Positions 36,228 to 51,502 of a stretch of DNA of 64,000 nt are shown piece by piece. Within the stretch, counting starts at the first letter, position 1; every line of letters begins with the position of its first letter. The translations under genes and the position numbers were made by a program. The notes below the pieces were generated by a model. It had not been told where the DNA came from and did no database searches. It was given only the letters and a program-made list of their open reading frames with translations. Source of the stretch: Thozetella sp. PMI_491 (lineage: Eukaryota > Ascomycota > Sordariomycetes > Chaetosphaeriales > Chaetosphaeriaceae); assembly GCA_021432635.1 (NCBI GenBank), contig MU270086.1, positions 1 through 64,000 of the forward strand, written 5' to 3'.

Positions 36228-36971
36228 CTATTCAATTTTCTGCAATAAAATCGACATGTCCCTGTCTGCTTTTCTCCTATCGGATGGGTTATAACCCGCC
36301 CGGGACTCCATGCTCCTCCCCCCATAGCCTGCCTTACTATATGAGCATTGCTGCTCGCTTGGAGTCAGAAGGCGGAGCGCGTCTCGTTTATTAGGCCTGG
36401 GAACATTCTGGTGGCAATCGACCTCGCCGCGGGGCTTAGGGTAGACGATGGTTAGAGACTTTAGTGAGGGAAGCCTGTTGAGGGCTAAGGGGAGACATAG
36501 TCCGACATCTGCCGCCGGCAGAGCGATGGCGAGATGCTGGACCTGGGCTATCCACCCACTGTTTTTCGATTGGCGATATGAGAGCATTGCTGAAAAAGAC
36601 TCGTATTAAGGTGGCTTGGAGAGGTAAAGCAAGTCCTTGCTGGGGTCGTAGTCCTACTTGCCGCCGCCGACCTTGAGCGCGGCGGCTCGGGGCTTCCTTG
36701 CAGGATCCAAGGATAGCTAGGTTTCGCCGCTTGTAAACCATCCGACGCTCTACCGCACCTGTTGCATTCTTTCGAAAAATGCACGCTTCACGATCGCTGG
36801 CCGACACGTCGTCTGCATCCAAGCGAAATGCCAAATATTGCGACGTAGCTCCCAAGGGAGGAGCATGAAGAGGCTGAACTGTGGCACGCCATCGCAACCG
36901 ACAGTAAAAAATCGAGGGGCGTGAAGATATGAGTATGCTATGATGGCATGTTTAAACGTATATCTGCTCAT
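36228..36971 (-). pseudogene. 2EXR-domain protein pseudogene with four in-frame stops
   Basis: One reading frame runs from the ATG at 36971 to a stop at 36228 (248 codons), broken by premature stops at 36752 (TAG), 36719 (TAG), 36656 (TAG) and 36608 (TAA). The N-terminal block FSLFMLLPWELRRNIWHFAW is the 2EXR signature, and later sequence (DYDPSKDLLYL, then a leucine-rich end) fits the family. All four stops become Gln (CAG/CAA) by a single T-to-C change, i.e. each looks like C-to-T in a CpA step, as in repeat-induced point mutation. There is no indel. 2EXR genes form large fungal families of unknown role, which would make one copy a target for repeat-dependent mutation. Confidence 0.75.
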
Positions 36972-37601
36972 TGGGAGTCCGTTTTAATATATACTATGGT
37001 TTCGGTCGCATTTTGCTAGCCTAATCCTGCCATGCGTTCATCGCGAGCCTTCAGGTGCGATGGGATGCCCCCATCGCAGCACTGCTGAAATTTCGGGGTT
37101 GAGGCAGCGGGCGACCAGGCGGAAAGAAAAAAAACCTTTTTTATAGCTGAAAAAGGACAGAAATAATAGGGAAATGTCTCATGGGTCAAAATTGTAGAAC
37201 GCCTTGCACATTGTCTGCTTTGCGCTGTCGCACAAGCAACACAGGTCGACTTGAGCAGCTCGCTGAGGAATAGAACTTGAGCAATGAGGCCAATACCAGC
37301 CAAATTATTGGGCTTCCTTGCTGGGAGGATCTAGCTCGTCCCCTATGTGAAAGACTGCCGCCATATCTAAGGGATGTACCTTGGGAACGAGGCTAAACCT
37401 AGATACGCTAGAAATATAGGGTCTCAGCAGAGAAGGCCTGTCTGTAACATTGGCCGTGGCTGAGTTTTGGCCACCCCGGAAAGCCCAAGCGTAAAGGGCT
37501 TGCGCCAGAGTCACACGGTTCACCATGATAGGTGCTACAACTTTAGGCCATCATGTGGGCGAGCTAGCCGGGGTTAACTGACTCGGAAGCTGTTCCGTTC
37601 G
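36972..37601. other. Intergenic
   Basis: Upstream of the zinc-cluster regulator. No gene I can support. Confidence 0.45.
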
Positions 37602-40600
37602 ATGGGCACGGGTCGATCCACAGCTCTCCCCAGTCCCCACCTTCTCCTTGCCAGCAAAACCCATCTCTCGGGTCTTTCCCCGGACCCTCCTAGACCAATG
37701 TCTCCTAACCACCCGCAGATGGATGACTCGGATGTCGTGCGGCCCGCAAAGCGCCGCAAGATCGGGCTCGCTTGCCAGGAATGCCGAGACAAAAAGACAC
37801 GATGCGACGGAGGGCGCCCTGTCTGCAATGCCTGCTTGCGCAAGAAGCTCGGCCCGGAGCAGTGCATTTACATCGTCAACGGCCAGTCGAACCCGGATAA
37901 CAGCTACGTCAAGTCTCTAGAGTCTAGAATTCGTGAACTCGAACGGACAAGATACAATGACGCGGAGCCGGTCAATGCTGAATCGAGCACCTCGATACAG
38001 CAGCACGGTGATAGCCCTCTTGCTGTCGACGTCGCCTCTACCCAAGACCACCCTCATCCTTTCCACCGGGATGAGTTACACACCCCCACCGCCGCGCTAC
38101 TGATTCCAGGACTGCCATCGAACGGAAACCTGACCGCCGTCTTTCAACCACCAAGCCCTCAGGCCCACCACAGCCCAACTCTAGGCCATACGGGACATAC
38201 TCACGGGCTTCGCAGTCGAATTCCTCGACGCGATGAAGTTGCTCAAGCCGAAAGAAGGGCAATCTCCATGACGCCTTCAATCACCACGATAATCACCCCG
38301 GCTGCCGAAGGCATTTGCTCGCCCTCTCTACCACATAGCCAGGAGCCATCTTTGGGCCACACTGCCGCGGGCCTGATTACACCCACGACTCAGCTCGCTG
38401 TTGGTGTTCCGCCAGAAAATATGTATGGCCGTAGATCAAGAGTAGGGGCTCGGAGCTTGGATGGAGACAACATAGACACAGGCCATGCGAAGGGTATCTC
38501 TGACGAGGCTCCTATAGAGCCATATCGAGCCGTCTACATGGGCCCATCTAGCGCCGTGGGTTTCATGGAGGGTGTTCGGCAGTCTTCTGGCGCAACCGCC
38601 GGTCATTCTGGCCGCGATGAAGACCTTCCTCGATTAGCTGCGCCTAGTACATTTAAGCGGGGCACAAAGAAGGACCGCCAGGAGCTTGTGGCGCTCTTGA
38701 ACGAGTTGATCCTGCCGCCGAGGAGGATCGCTGACCTGTACTTTGCGAGGTACTGGGAGATGGCGCACCTCTACTTTCCTGCTTTGCACAAGCCAACCTT
38801 CGAGAAGAGGTACCTCTTATTCTAAACCCAAGCCTGCTTACTTGTCCGCTCACGATTCCGTTTTCTGGTTAGGTATGAGAACATATGGAACCAAGCTGCC
38901 GATAATGCCACCGAGAACGTACCACTGGATGGCAGCGTTCACACGACCAGGGCCTTCTACGCTACGCTTAATATCATCTTTGCGCTTGGTTGCATATTTC
39001 CGTCTCAAGACGAAGAATCCCCGTATAGAGAGGGTGCCCATGTCTTCATTGACAGGTCTCAAGCGCTGCTAAAAGACATGGATCCCGAATATGGCTCCAT
39101 CCAACTGGTACAGGCTCTCGTCCTTACAACTCAGTATCTACAGACAAGCGGGATGGTGAATGAGTGCTGGGTCACGGTGGGGACTGCAATCAGGGTTGCC
39201 CAAGGCATTGGGATCCACCTAGATGTAGCCTCAGAAAGTCAGGCGGGGCGAGAAGAGAGGAAGCGTACTTGGTGGTGCTGTCTCCTGCTGGACAGGTATG
39301 TTTCTCTTTCCTTTTAACACTTTGGTGTATGCTTGTATGCTTCGTATCTATCAGAGAGGGAATCCTCTGTTCATGTGTAGTTCCTTGCTAATGGTTCCCC
39401 CAGAGTGCTGAGCATGAATTCCGGCCGGCCACCGATGGTGACGTGGCCTACTACAGTTTCCATCCCCGAGCCTGTTGATGACGCTCTCCTTTCGGTAACT
39501 CCCGGAAGCTCAGCACAGCCACTGAGAAAGCAACAGAAATCAGAGTTCGCGTTCTTTTCAGAAACTTTAAAGCTAAGCAACATCATCATGCTAGTGCTCA
39601 AGTAAGCAGAACACACACAGATCCGGCTCATAAGCTTAAAGGGGTCTAACCTGCTATGCTGAATAGGACCTTGTATCGACCTCTCAACGAGGTCGAATTG
39701 GGTGGTTTAGCGAAGAACGAGACCCTCACGCGACTTATTCGAATTATTGAGATCAATGCGGAACTTACTCGCTGGCGTCAGGAGATACCGGGATATCTTG
39801 TCCATGATAATGAGGAATCGTTAATGCGAGACGACTCTCCCTTCCGAAGCCAAGCAACTATGCTTCATTGCCGGTAAGCGTGCCATCCTCCATATTGCTT
39901 CTGCCATATAAGAATTACGGCTTAAGTACAAACCCGAATTTGGGACATTCACTAACTATCGAAGCTCTTTATATCTGAAAATCCTCCTCTTTAGACCAAT
40001 GATGCTGAAACTATCCAACCCTTCTTTCTTTCAGCTAGATCCAGTAGGGAAAGAAGATGAATTTCAGCGCAGCATGTTTACCGGCTGCGTTAGATCCTGC
40101 GTGTTAGCAGCCCAAGAATTGGTCGACATAATTTGCTCGCCCTTGTACGCAACAGTGATCCCTCCGTGGTGGTACTCTACTTTTTGTATGTGATGTATAC
40201 CTCAATTAATCGCAGTGTTCTTCAGCTCCTAATGATGACTGTTCACTGACGCGTACTATCTAGACCTCTACATATCCGGCATGGTAATGCTGTGCGTCCT
40301 TCTCTCCTCGAACTTACGACAAGTCTATGGCAACAATTTGAGCGAGATAGAAAATACCTTGGCCCAGTGTATGGAAGGTTTATTGAAATACGATGAACGA
40401 GGATATTCGGTAGCGCGTCCGCGCCGCCGAGTCCTGCAAGCGATTCGATCGCAGAAGCTGCGACCGCAGCCCTCTCATCATGTGTCAGGTATGTTGATAG
40501 GATCCTCCCTTGCCTTACAAACAAAGGACCAAGTTCATACTAACGGAAGGGTTTAAATAGAAGGCGAACCTATCGATTTTCAGACAGAAGGGGCATACGG

Positions 40601-40772
40601 CTTTGGGGCAGGCGGGCAAGGTTATCGCAAAGACAGCAGTGGTCAAGCCACGACTGGAGAGGACGATCTGCCGGAATTTCTATGGACAGCAGGAGGCTAC
40701 GATTGGTTCAGCAATTTATATGGCGAGACCAGTGAGATGGAAGGAACTGGGGAATACGCTGCACTAACGTGA
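37602..40772 (+). CDS. Zn2Cys6 transcription factor with fungal_trans domain
   Basis: Seven exons (37602-38809, 38873-39295, 39404-39601, 39667-39873, 39965-40185, 40264-40488, 40561-40772) give 897 residues, all in phase. The zinc cluster is complete: C58-x2-C61-x6-C68-x6-C75-x2-C78-x9-C88, preceded by basic AKRRKIGLA. A linker and a short coiled segment (SYVKSLESRIRELER) suggest a dimer. The middle homology (fungal-specific transcription factor) domain includes RYWEMAHLYFPALHKPTFEKR, VGTAIRVAQGIGIHLD and WWCCLLLDRVLSMNSGRPPM. Nuclear regulator; target unknown. It faces the sulfatase gene tail to tail (429-base gap) and may govern the sulfatase-transporter pair. Met at 37698 or 37719 are alternative starts. 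Confidence 0.92.
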
Positions 40773-41201
40773 CAATATCCTAGGGCAGTGCCCGAATATG
40801 GCCAATGCCGTACAGTCGTACAGCATACTCTATATCAGGACCTGGTCAGGATCAGGGCTAGGTCTCTTTCCAGTGTATAAATATTACCGCGAGGAGCCTT
40901 TTCTCTTTCGATAGGTCTTCTACCTATATATGCTATACATTGCAGGCAGCTCCGCACAAAAACTATATGCAGGTTAAACTTTAGAACGTCTAGGCTAAGC
41001 TCATTGTGTTTTTCTGAGGAGCTTGACTGCCTCGTGTGAATGGATATCCGGATTGCATTGATTTCTAGATGGATTGTAATGCGACTATAGATGTACAAGC
41101 GACAAGGAAGCTTGCTAGATGTACAAGATAACCTTTCAGCATGGAGTTGAGGAGGGGCGAGTCGGTATCAGGGCAAACGAGCCCGAGCGATAGTACCCTC
41201 C
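40773..41201. other. Convergent 3' intergenic region
   Basis: Between the ends of the regulator (+) and the sulfatase (-); presumably both 3' ends. Nothing else seen. Confidence 0.5.
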
Positions 41202-43893
<2,692 letters not shown>

Positions 43894-45913
43894 ATGTGGG
43901 CCTACCTGCGGGATCACAACTACAAAATCTCGAAGAACATGAACACGAATCTTTTGTTAGCCATGGTGGTCCTCAGTTCCAGTATCTTCACGTATGGCTT
44001 CGAAACCGCAACCCTATCTACCGTCCAGGCCATGGATTGTAAGTGCCCAGGCGAAACATTGTGTCGCGACTGGCTGGCTGGGTAGAATCGGTGACACTGA
44101 CTGCGGTGTGTTGGCAGACTTCGTCAAGCGATTCGGGGAGCAGAACCCCACGACCCATGCCTATTTCATCTCGACCGACAGGCTGGCGTACCTCAACTCG
44201 TTCCCGCTCCTTTCGAATGCCGTCGGCGTCGTGGTTGCCGCGCTGATTAGCGAGCGCTGGGGGCGGCGAATCATCCTACTCTCAATGAACTGCATTTGCA
44301 TTGGCGGCATCTTCTGTTCGCTCTTTGCCCAAACCTATGCTCAAGTATTGGCCGGACGCATGCTCATTCAGTTGCATGTGGGCATGGAGTCGTATCTCAT
44401 CCCCATGTACACTGCCGAACTGGTTCCAGCAGGAATCCGAGGCTCCAGTAAGTGGTATCCCCTGTCTGTGCTGGCTAGTGGCCACAATCCCGTCTGCCGT
44501 GGGGTCCTAATGTGCTATGTTGTTAGTGGTGGCCCTATACGCTTTTGGCAACTCATTCTCAAGCTTCATCTCGTCCATCATCACCAATTTCACCAGTCAA
44601 ATCGACAGCGATGACAGCTGGAAAATCCCCGTAGGGTTGATCTTGATGTTCCCCTGCTTTGTGCTTCTCACCTCTTCTCTGGTGCCCGAGTCTCCTCGTT
44701 GGCTTCTACGCAAGGGCCGCTTCCGAGAAGCTGTAGATAGCATCTACTACCTGCGCAGCAGTAATCGCGACTACCCCGCCGAGGAAGAGGCGCGCCTCAT
44801 CATGGAGACAATAAATAATGCTAAAACTCAGGGCTCATGGGGAGAATTGCTGAAGGGAACCAATGCGGTAAGGGCGCCTGGGCCATTCCCCTCCTGGTGC
44901 TTCACTATGCTGACCGAGGCTTTGCTATGCAGCGTCGTACGTGGATCGGCGTCATGGCTGCGGCTGCGACCCAGCTCACCGGCCAGTCTTTCGCCAGCCA
45001 ATAGTAAGTCCTTCTTCTACTTCCCCATCGGATGGGCTCAATCGAGCCGTCCTCTTGAGGACCTGGCTAACACGATTCTCACAACACAGTGGGACCGTTT
45101 TCCTGAAGTCACTCGGCACGATAGATGCCTTCACTGGCACCATGATCAAGCGAGGACTTCTGGTCGTTGGATGCATCTTTGTCATCACTTGCGTCGAGCG
45201 GTTAGGACGAAGACCGATAGCCGTGGTATCCGGAGGCTTGTCTGCCATCTGCCTGTTTCTCATGGGAGGACTTGCAACCGTACGACCGGCGACCAGCGGT
45301 CTGAACAATGCAATCCTCGCCATGACTATCATTTTCCCCGTTCTCTATATGGTTGGCATCGGCTCTACGTAAGCGAGAACCTTTTTTGCTCAGCGGAACG
45401 GGGATGCCTCCGCGGAAAGTTACAAGCTAACATGGGCGCTCGTACAGGATGCAAATCGTCAAGTCTGAGCTGCCCCATACGAGCCTGCGCGACAAGGCCA
45501 CAATGATCAACTGGAGTGTTGCCAACATCTGCAACTTTGTCGCGACCTTCACACTCCCCTACCTGCTGCAGGCACCGTACGCCAACTTGGGGGCCAAGGT
45601 CGGTTTCATTTACGGATCCACCACGGCTATTTTCGTTGTCTTGATCTACCTCTTCATGCCCGAGATGACGAGGAGGTCCCTGGAAGAAATCGACGAGATG
45701 ATGGAGTCCAAGGTACCTGCATGGAAGACTAGGAGTACGTCAACCCTCATTCTGCCGACCCCTCGCTTTCTTCTCGAAACTGACATATGGCTAGACTGGC
45801 AAGCATCTGGTATCGGCTCACGACTGACCGAGCTGGACAATGGGGAGACATTGGTCGGGAATCCTGAGAAGTTAGATGTTGACATTGAGCATCGGGAAGG
45901 ACGGCAGGCATAG
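43894..45913 (+). CDS. MFS sugar-transporter-family permease
   Basis: Exons 43894-44038, 44118-44447, 44527-44867, 44933-45003, 45090-45368, 45448-45734 and 45795-45913 give 523 residues. The last intron (45735-45794, GTACGT ... GGCTAG) is a multiple of three, so it could be retained, giving 543. Twelve hydrophobic segments and sugar-porter signatures are visible: ERWGRRI after the second helix region, PESPRWLLRKGR before the central loop, VERLGRRP, and PEMTRRSLEEIDEMM near the C-terminus. It is a plasma-membrane proton symporter or facilitator of the hexose/maltose-transporter type. Its divergent pairing with a cytosolic sulfatase suggests uptake of the sulfatase substrate or product-related sugar, which is inference. 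Confidence 0.88.
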
Positions 45914-46454
45914 TATAGGGGACGGTGCTTTAGGAACACCATCTCTGATTGATGCAGAATTCTCAATTCAACTTCTATTCTTCAGGCTTCTTTTCGAGGC
46001 TAAACACATGATAAGGGGATGTGGCAGTCCACGCGGTGTGCAGGTATCTCCCTTGGAACACAGTGCCGATCCAGTCATAGCCGCAGTGAATTTGGGTATA
46101 GTCTGGCTGCTCGTGGTCTATTATTCGCGAACTACAGCACAGTGGCGACTTAAGTTTTAAGGAGAGCGAGAGAGTTAGTATGCCATATCGGGGCTGAATT
46201 GTGCCGAATAGGAGTCCTGTATGACAAGCAGCTAATAGCTTCGCGTTACTTGCCATTTTAGTGGCGCGGCGTCATTGGTGCGACGTATGTCCGCTCAAAG
46301 TGCATGTCCCTCGCCCTGTATAGTTTTCTTTTTCCTTGACCATGATACGATCGGGATCATCCAAATAGCAACAAAGGACGAGTAGAATCCTCAGGGCGGA
46401 CCAAAGTCTCTGTTTTCGTTTCCAATAGCCAGCGGCTACCATTCTCGTGCAATC
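45914..46454. other. Intergenic
   Basis: 3' end of the transporter gene and promoter of the amidohydrolase gene. No element recognised. Confidence 0.5.
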
Positions 46455-47519
46455 ATGACAAAAATTGCGATTCAAAACGTCCTCGTCTTCGACGGGTTGG
46501 CCGTCACAGGCCCACAAACCGTGGTTATAGATGGTGCCACCATCCAGTCCGATCCTACAGATGCTACCGCCATCGATGGCACAGGTTGCATGCTTCTCCC
46601 TGGCTTCATTGACTCACATGTCCATATCACGAGCGAAGACGACCTGAAAAGCTGCGCAAAGTACGGCGTTACAACCGTCTGCGACCTCGGTCCATATCCA
46701 AAGGAGCTCTTCGAGAAGCTGAAAGCAGTCAAAGGGACCACAGATTACCTATCCTCAGGCCTTGTGGCGCATCCTCCCGGCGGCGTACATGCTCACGCGT
46801 ACAAAAGTCTCGGCAACGACATGGCTCTAACAAGCGAAATCGAAGTCGCTGATTGGATCAAGGCGCGAGTGGAAGAAGGCGTTGATTTTGTCAAAGCGAT
46901 TGCAGACGAGCCCGGTTTTGACCAGCCGACGCTCGACAGGATAGCATCCGAAAGCAAGGCGAGCGGGAAGCTGTCGATCGCGCACGCCTCCAGCTTAGGA
47001 GCTTACCAGAGGGCCGCGGCCGCTAGCTACGACATAGTCACCCACGCGCCACCAGAGAAAGAAATCGACGACAGGACTATCCAGCAGCTTGTGATGCAGG
47101 GAACAGTCGTGTCACCGACGCTTCTGATGAGCCTCAAGGCCATGGAAAAGGAGGAGTTCGCTCGCATGATGCCAGAAGGAGCATCTTTCCATACCTGCAT
47201 TAAGAATGTGGCCACCATGCACAAAGCTGGCATTCCTATTCTAGTCGGCACTGATTCGAATTCATTCGGGATGGGTGTTGACTACGGCCAAGCTCTTCAT
47301 GGAGAGATGGCGCTGCTAGTCCAGGCAGGTATGAAGCCAATTGAGGTTCTGCAGGCCGCTACCTCAGCGACTGCAGCCATCTTCAGCTTGGGTGACCGGG
47401 GTCGAATCGCTCCCGGTTTCAAGGCAGATCTTGTTCTAGTCGAAGGAGACCCAACCAAAGACATTACGGACAGCAAAAAGATAAGACGCGTGTGGAAAGC
47501 CGGCATTGAACTGGCTTGA
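46455..47519 (+). CDS. Amidohydrolase-family metal-dependent hydrolase
   Basis: Intronless, 354 residues, ATG at 46455. The metal-binding motifs of the amidohydrolase superfamily are all present: HVH (H55, H57) in GFIDSHVHI, Lys147 (VDFVKAIADEPG) placed for carbamylation and bridging two metals, H177 (SIAHAS), H197 (VTHAPPEKE) and D267 (GTDSN). The C-terminal GRIAPGFKADLVLVEGDP is the usual beta-sandwich return. Close in feel to imidazolonepropionase/prolidase-like enzymes that hydrolyse cyclic amides or dipeptides; the true substrate is unknown. Same strand as the transporter 541 bases upstream, so it may share its physiology. Confidence 0.9.
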   Translation: MTKIAIQNVLVFDGLAVTGPQTVVIDGATIQSDPTDATAIDGTGCMLLPGFIDSHVHITSEDDLKSCAKYGVTTVCDLGPYPKELFEKLKAVKGTTDYLSSGLVAHPPGGVHAHAYKSLGNDMALTSEIEVADWIKARVEEGVDFVKAIADEPGFDQPTLDRIASESKASGKLSIAHASSLGAYQRAAAASYDIVTHAPPEKEIDDRTIQQLVMQGTVVSPTLLMSLKAMEKEEFARMMPEGASFHTCIKNVATMHKAGIPILVGTDSNSFGMGVDYGQALHGEMALLVQAGMKPIEVLQAATSATAAIFSLGDRGRIAPGFKADLVLVEGDPTKDITDSKKIRRVWKAGIELA

Positions 47520-47827
47520 ACATCGAGAATCTAGCCATATTTGGACCGAGGTCGTCGTAGGAGACATATCCTATCAGGTGTCGTGTTCCAGGTTATAGGT
47601 GTTTCCCGGAAAAGGGTCCGTACTTATACCCAAATCTAGGCTCCTGAGAGCAAGATTTGGGTACAATTTTTGTGTCTAATCTACTACTGCTTCCCCCCCA
47701 ATGCCGGCGCATCCCTTTTCGACTATTACATCTGACTATGCGTTGATAAGTCTCGTGCCGGATCGTTGTAAACACCCCCACCGTAGATTTGTCCTCCGCT
47801 CAGCCGCAGATCCTTGGCGGTACGCAG
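47520..47827. other. Intergenic
   Basis: 308 bases; no element recognised. Confidence 0.45.
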
Positions 47828-49024
47828 ATGAACAAAATCCGGGCACTCTTTGCCCATCCATATTCTGCACAACAAAGAACAGGAAAACAGCCGTCAGCAG
47901 GCATGGAAGACCATCAATCGAGATTCATCAATCTAGAGCTTAGCTCATCGCTCCAGGTGATCGAGGCGGGGAAGTTGGGCGGGGAAAAACAATATGTGCT
48001 CCGCCGAAGAGACGGGCAAAGCTGGCTCCCAGGCCAGCCATGGGTCAAGCTAGGATCGGGAACAGAGTTGGAATACTTCAGGAGGGAATTCCTCGCACCC
48101 GAGCTCGACCGCATGGTTCCGTATCTATGGCTGGTATGCTCCTCTCCTTCCTATAACGGCTGCTCGCGGCCGTTTGTGGCCATCCAGTAACCACCTAGCC
48201 CCTACCAGATTGCCACACCAAGCGCGATCAATGTCACGCCCTTGCACCACCAAACTGCCCGCAGCCGCGAGGTCCTTGTCACGGAGCACCCGGGACTCCA
48301 CGGGGTGTGGTACCGCGACAAGATCTTTATAAAGCCAATTCCGCCGTACCTGCTCTGTGGTGATTTCTGGGAGTATATCCGAAGGACTGACGAGGCCGTC
48401 TTCAAATCCGCAGCGGGCTTCATGCGAACGTACTGCCACCTTATTCAGTACGAGACGGACTTCCGGAAGGCTATAGGCCCGGAGCTACAGTTGATACCGG
48501 CCATTGACGGGGAGGCGCCGACCTTCGACCGGTTCGTGGCTTTCATGGAGCAGTTCCAGGATCTCCCTGACTCGGCCTTGTCACCCCGCTACTCGTACGG
48601 CTTCCTGCGCTTATCCCGGCTCAATTACATGGCACTACTGGTACTTGGGAAACTCACCTACTTTCACGTCTATCCCCGATGGAAGGACTATCTCAGCCGC
48701 TTCGTCGCGCCCTTCATCACCTTATTCGCGATACTTGCCACGATTCTAAACTGCATGCAGGTCGCACTGGCGGCCAAGAGTCTGCAGCCCCCTGAGTCAC
48801 TGGATGGAGACTGGCCCCGGTTTATCGACTTCTGCTTGTGGTTTCCAGTGGCAGTTATAATCCTCATAACTATGCTTTTGATCGCCATGTGCACCTTTTT
48901 AGCAGTTATGGTGATAAAGACACGGATAGCTGCACGCCGGACGCTTGCGTTGATGGGCAAAGGGTTCCTGAACAGGAAGCACGTTTCCATCACCATGCAT
49001 GGGAATAAACAGGTCAATCCGTGA
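47828..49024 (+). CDS. DUF6601-like fungal membrane protein
   Basis: Exons 47828-48133 and 48209-49024 give 373 residues. Donor GTATGC, acceptor ACCAG. A soluble N-terminal domain contains GVWYRDKIFIKPIPPYLL and DFWEYI, which recall the DUF6601 family of fungal proteins. The C-terminus has two strong hydrophobic segments (APFITLFAILATILNCMQVALAA and CLWFPVAVIILITMLLIAMC), then a short basic tail. No catalytic motif is seen and the family's role is unknown. ATG at 47903 (MEDHQSRF) is a plausible alternative start. It converges on the P450 gene, with 151 bases between the stops. Confidence 0.7.
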
Positions 49025-49175
49025 CCTGCCGCATTATAACCTGCCATGTTGGCCTCTTGGCTATTACATTCGCCGCCTCAGGGAATATTTTGTATTTTCT
49101 GTTTTCAAAGAACCTAGCCTACGACACCAAAGAGAACGGGCCTAGCGATGTGACGATCAGTATCGTTCTCTTTGA

Positions 49176-50988
49176 CTAGTCCCGATTCTCGGAAATCCTC
49201 CTGAATAATATCTCTCGATTTGGATCCGGTAACAAGCCCCTAACATCTTCCGGTGAATCGTCTGGTAGCTTCAGGTCGTAATGGAGCAGTATCTGGGCGA
49301 GGATAAGCTTTATCTCGTTGGCGGCGAAGAACCGCCCCGGGCAGGCGTGACGACCGAAACCAAAGCTCATGCTTTCGCTAGTCACGCTAACAAATTGATA
49401 CTGCTCTCTGTTTTTGTACCCCATGGGGTCGGGCGCATCCGACGTCCGAATCCTCCAGAACCGGTACGGATCGAACTTCTGTTCCGGTGTCTATTAGCTT
49501 TCGTTTCAGATGCAAGCATCTGGTGTCTAGTATGGTTGACGTACTTCTGGATTGGGATAGAGCTTTGGGTCCATCAGTACCGCTTGATTTGGCGTTTCTA
49601 TCATGCAGCCTTTCGGTATAACGGTCCCATCTCTAAGTGTCATTGACTTGAGAGTATATCGCCGGAAAGATTCTATCCTCGTTAGTGAACTGTAGTTAGT
49701 AGCGAGACCAATCACCCTTACCTGCGAAAAGAGAGTTCATCCTCTGTGACTCCTTCATCACACTGTCCAAGAGCTTCATGGAGAATAGGGCTTTTGTTGT
49801 CATTACACCATCGTGCTCCTCAAGAGCTTTCTTGATTTCTTTGCGGCAATCATCGACTACTTCTGGATGATACACCATATCGTATATCCTGTACGCCGAT
49901 CAGCCCTTAGCTAGCGGGACGAGGATTAGCTCGACAAACATGAATGTTACGCTCTGGGTCGTGGTATGGATGGCAGCAAAGATCAAAAGGAGCATCATGC
50001 TAGTTATATCGTCGACGGCTTTAATCCCGGCCGCATCCGTGTTTTCCAGCAACCACTGGAGAAAGTCGTCCGGCAGAGCTTCGCCTCGCTCTTTAGCGGC
50101 TCGTCTTTCAGTGATAATAGGGCTAAGAAACTTCTTCAACTTGGCCCGATCAGCCCGAAGTGCTCTCGGCGCGGGCTCGATATAATTCGCGAGGGGCCGT
50201 AGGATCGGGTGCCATCTCTTCAGCGCGGGCGCAGCCATAGCCTGGTGGACAGCAAACTCGGCCGAAACTTGCAGATATTCCTCTCGCATGCACATTTCAG
50301 GACCGAAAAATATACAACCAGACGCAATGGCCACGATCCTCAATAGCTGTTTGTTGATCTTGATAGGCGACCAATCCGTGCTGGATGGAAGGTTGGAGCT
50401 GACTGTTTCCTCCACTACCCTGGAGAGCGCTGGGTTGATCCTAACTGCAACGACGCGTTAGTATGCGGAATAACTCGAGAGCAAACAAGAACTACCAAGT
50501 GCTCGGTTTAATTCTTTCTTCACGGTGCCATTGAGCACGAAGGTCTTCCTGTGAGGTGGGAATAGCTTCAGGTAGCGATTCTCGAGAATCCTCATGAAAC
50601 CTTTCAAGACGTCCACTTCATCGTCTCCCCTATCGCGGAGCTCGTTTAGCCGGCCATTGGGGATTATAATATGCTGCTCTACTTTTGTCAGTGCACCATA
50701 CCGCAGCCAGGAAGCTTCGTCCGTAAACAAATTACCATCCGGGGTGGGGATGCGATGGAACTCGTCCCGGGACTTATCATAAGATTGCTGATAGACATGA
50801 ACTCTGTTTTGGATGTAGATATCTCTCCGGTGGTAATATTCGTTCTTTAGAAGAGGAAAAGAGCGGAGCTGTAGCCGTTGCTTGATGGCTGGCCAGGCCA
50901 GACCCCATGCCAGCACAATTCCTAGCGCTACCAGGGCAGGAATGTGAGCGAAGGGATCTAAGGCCAGAGAAAGAAGAGTTGTTGTCAT
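49176..50988 (-). CDS. Cytochrome P450 monooxygenase
   Basis: Five exons on the minus strand, 50988-50496, 50444-49940, 49888-49722, 49672-49545 and 49478-49176, give 531 residues. Introns are very short (49-66 bases). An N-terminal membrane anchor (IPALVALGIVLAWGLAW) fits an ER microsomal enzyme. The I-helix has FAAIHTTTQSV in place of the common AGxDTT, as in the CYP68/CYP503-like fungal groups. The ExxR motif is KESQR, and the haem-binding loop is FGFGRHACPGRFFA with the axial Cys. Such enzymes oxidise terpenoid or polyketide skeletons in fungal secondary metabolism. An aldehyde dehydrogenase on the same strand lies 514 bases upstream; oxidation of an alcohol or aldehyde by both is conceivable. 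Confidence 0.93.
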
Positions 50989-51502
50989 TTCTTCAGGACA
51001 GGAACTTTCTATTCCCACCGGGAATGATATTTCCTGAGGGAGACAACCGACTCAAAATACCTTGTAGCTCGCGGGGGTGCTTTTCACACAAGATGTTATG
51101 TGCAAGGTCCTGCACCAAGGTGGACCGAAAGTGCCGGCAGATCAAAAGTACCTACACAAGTTGGGGTACACGAGTCTTATGCTGGCATGTGAGGAGGTGG
51201 GATGCTGCGGCAGATGTAGACGAATAATCTGGTCTGCGCTCTCAGATCTTTAGCCGAATAGCCTACGGGGTGCATGGTCGCTGCAACTTGCCCAACCATG
51301 GAAAGGAGTTGCTTTCGGGGTCTAAAAGTGGCACCAAAGCCACCCCTCCGCACGTTTGATGCCACGAGCGAGGTCATTTCTCGCTCCATGCGGTTCGTTG
51401 GAAGATAATTGCCCACTGCTTGAAACACTTCTATATGTCGACTTTGATACAATTCGTGACCCTGTCGGTCCCCGTCGAATGTAGCCATCACGCATTCTAC
51501 AG
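50989..51502. other. Intergenic between ALDH and P450
   Basis: 514 bases with the ALDH 3' end and the P450 promoter. Nothing else recognised. Confidence 0.5.

Noticed and set aside
35959..36294. 111-codon plus-strand frame
   Set aside because: No recognisable features and it overlaps the 3' end of the 2EXR pseudogene.
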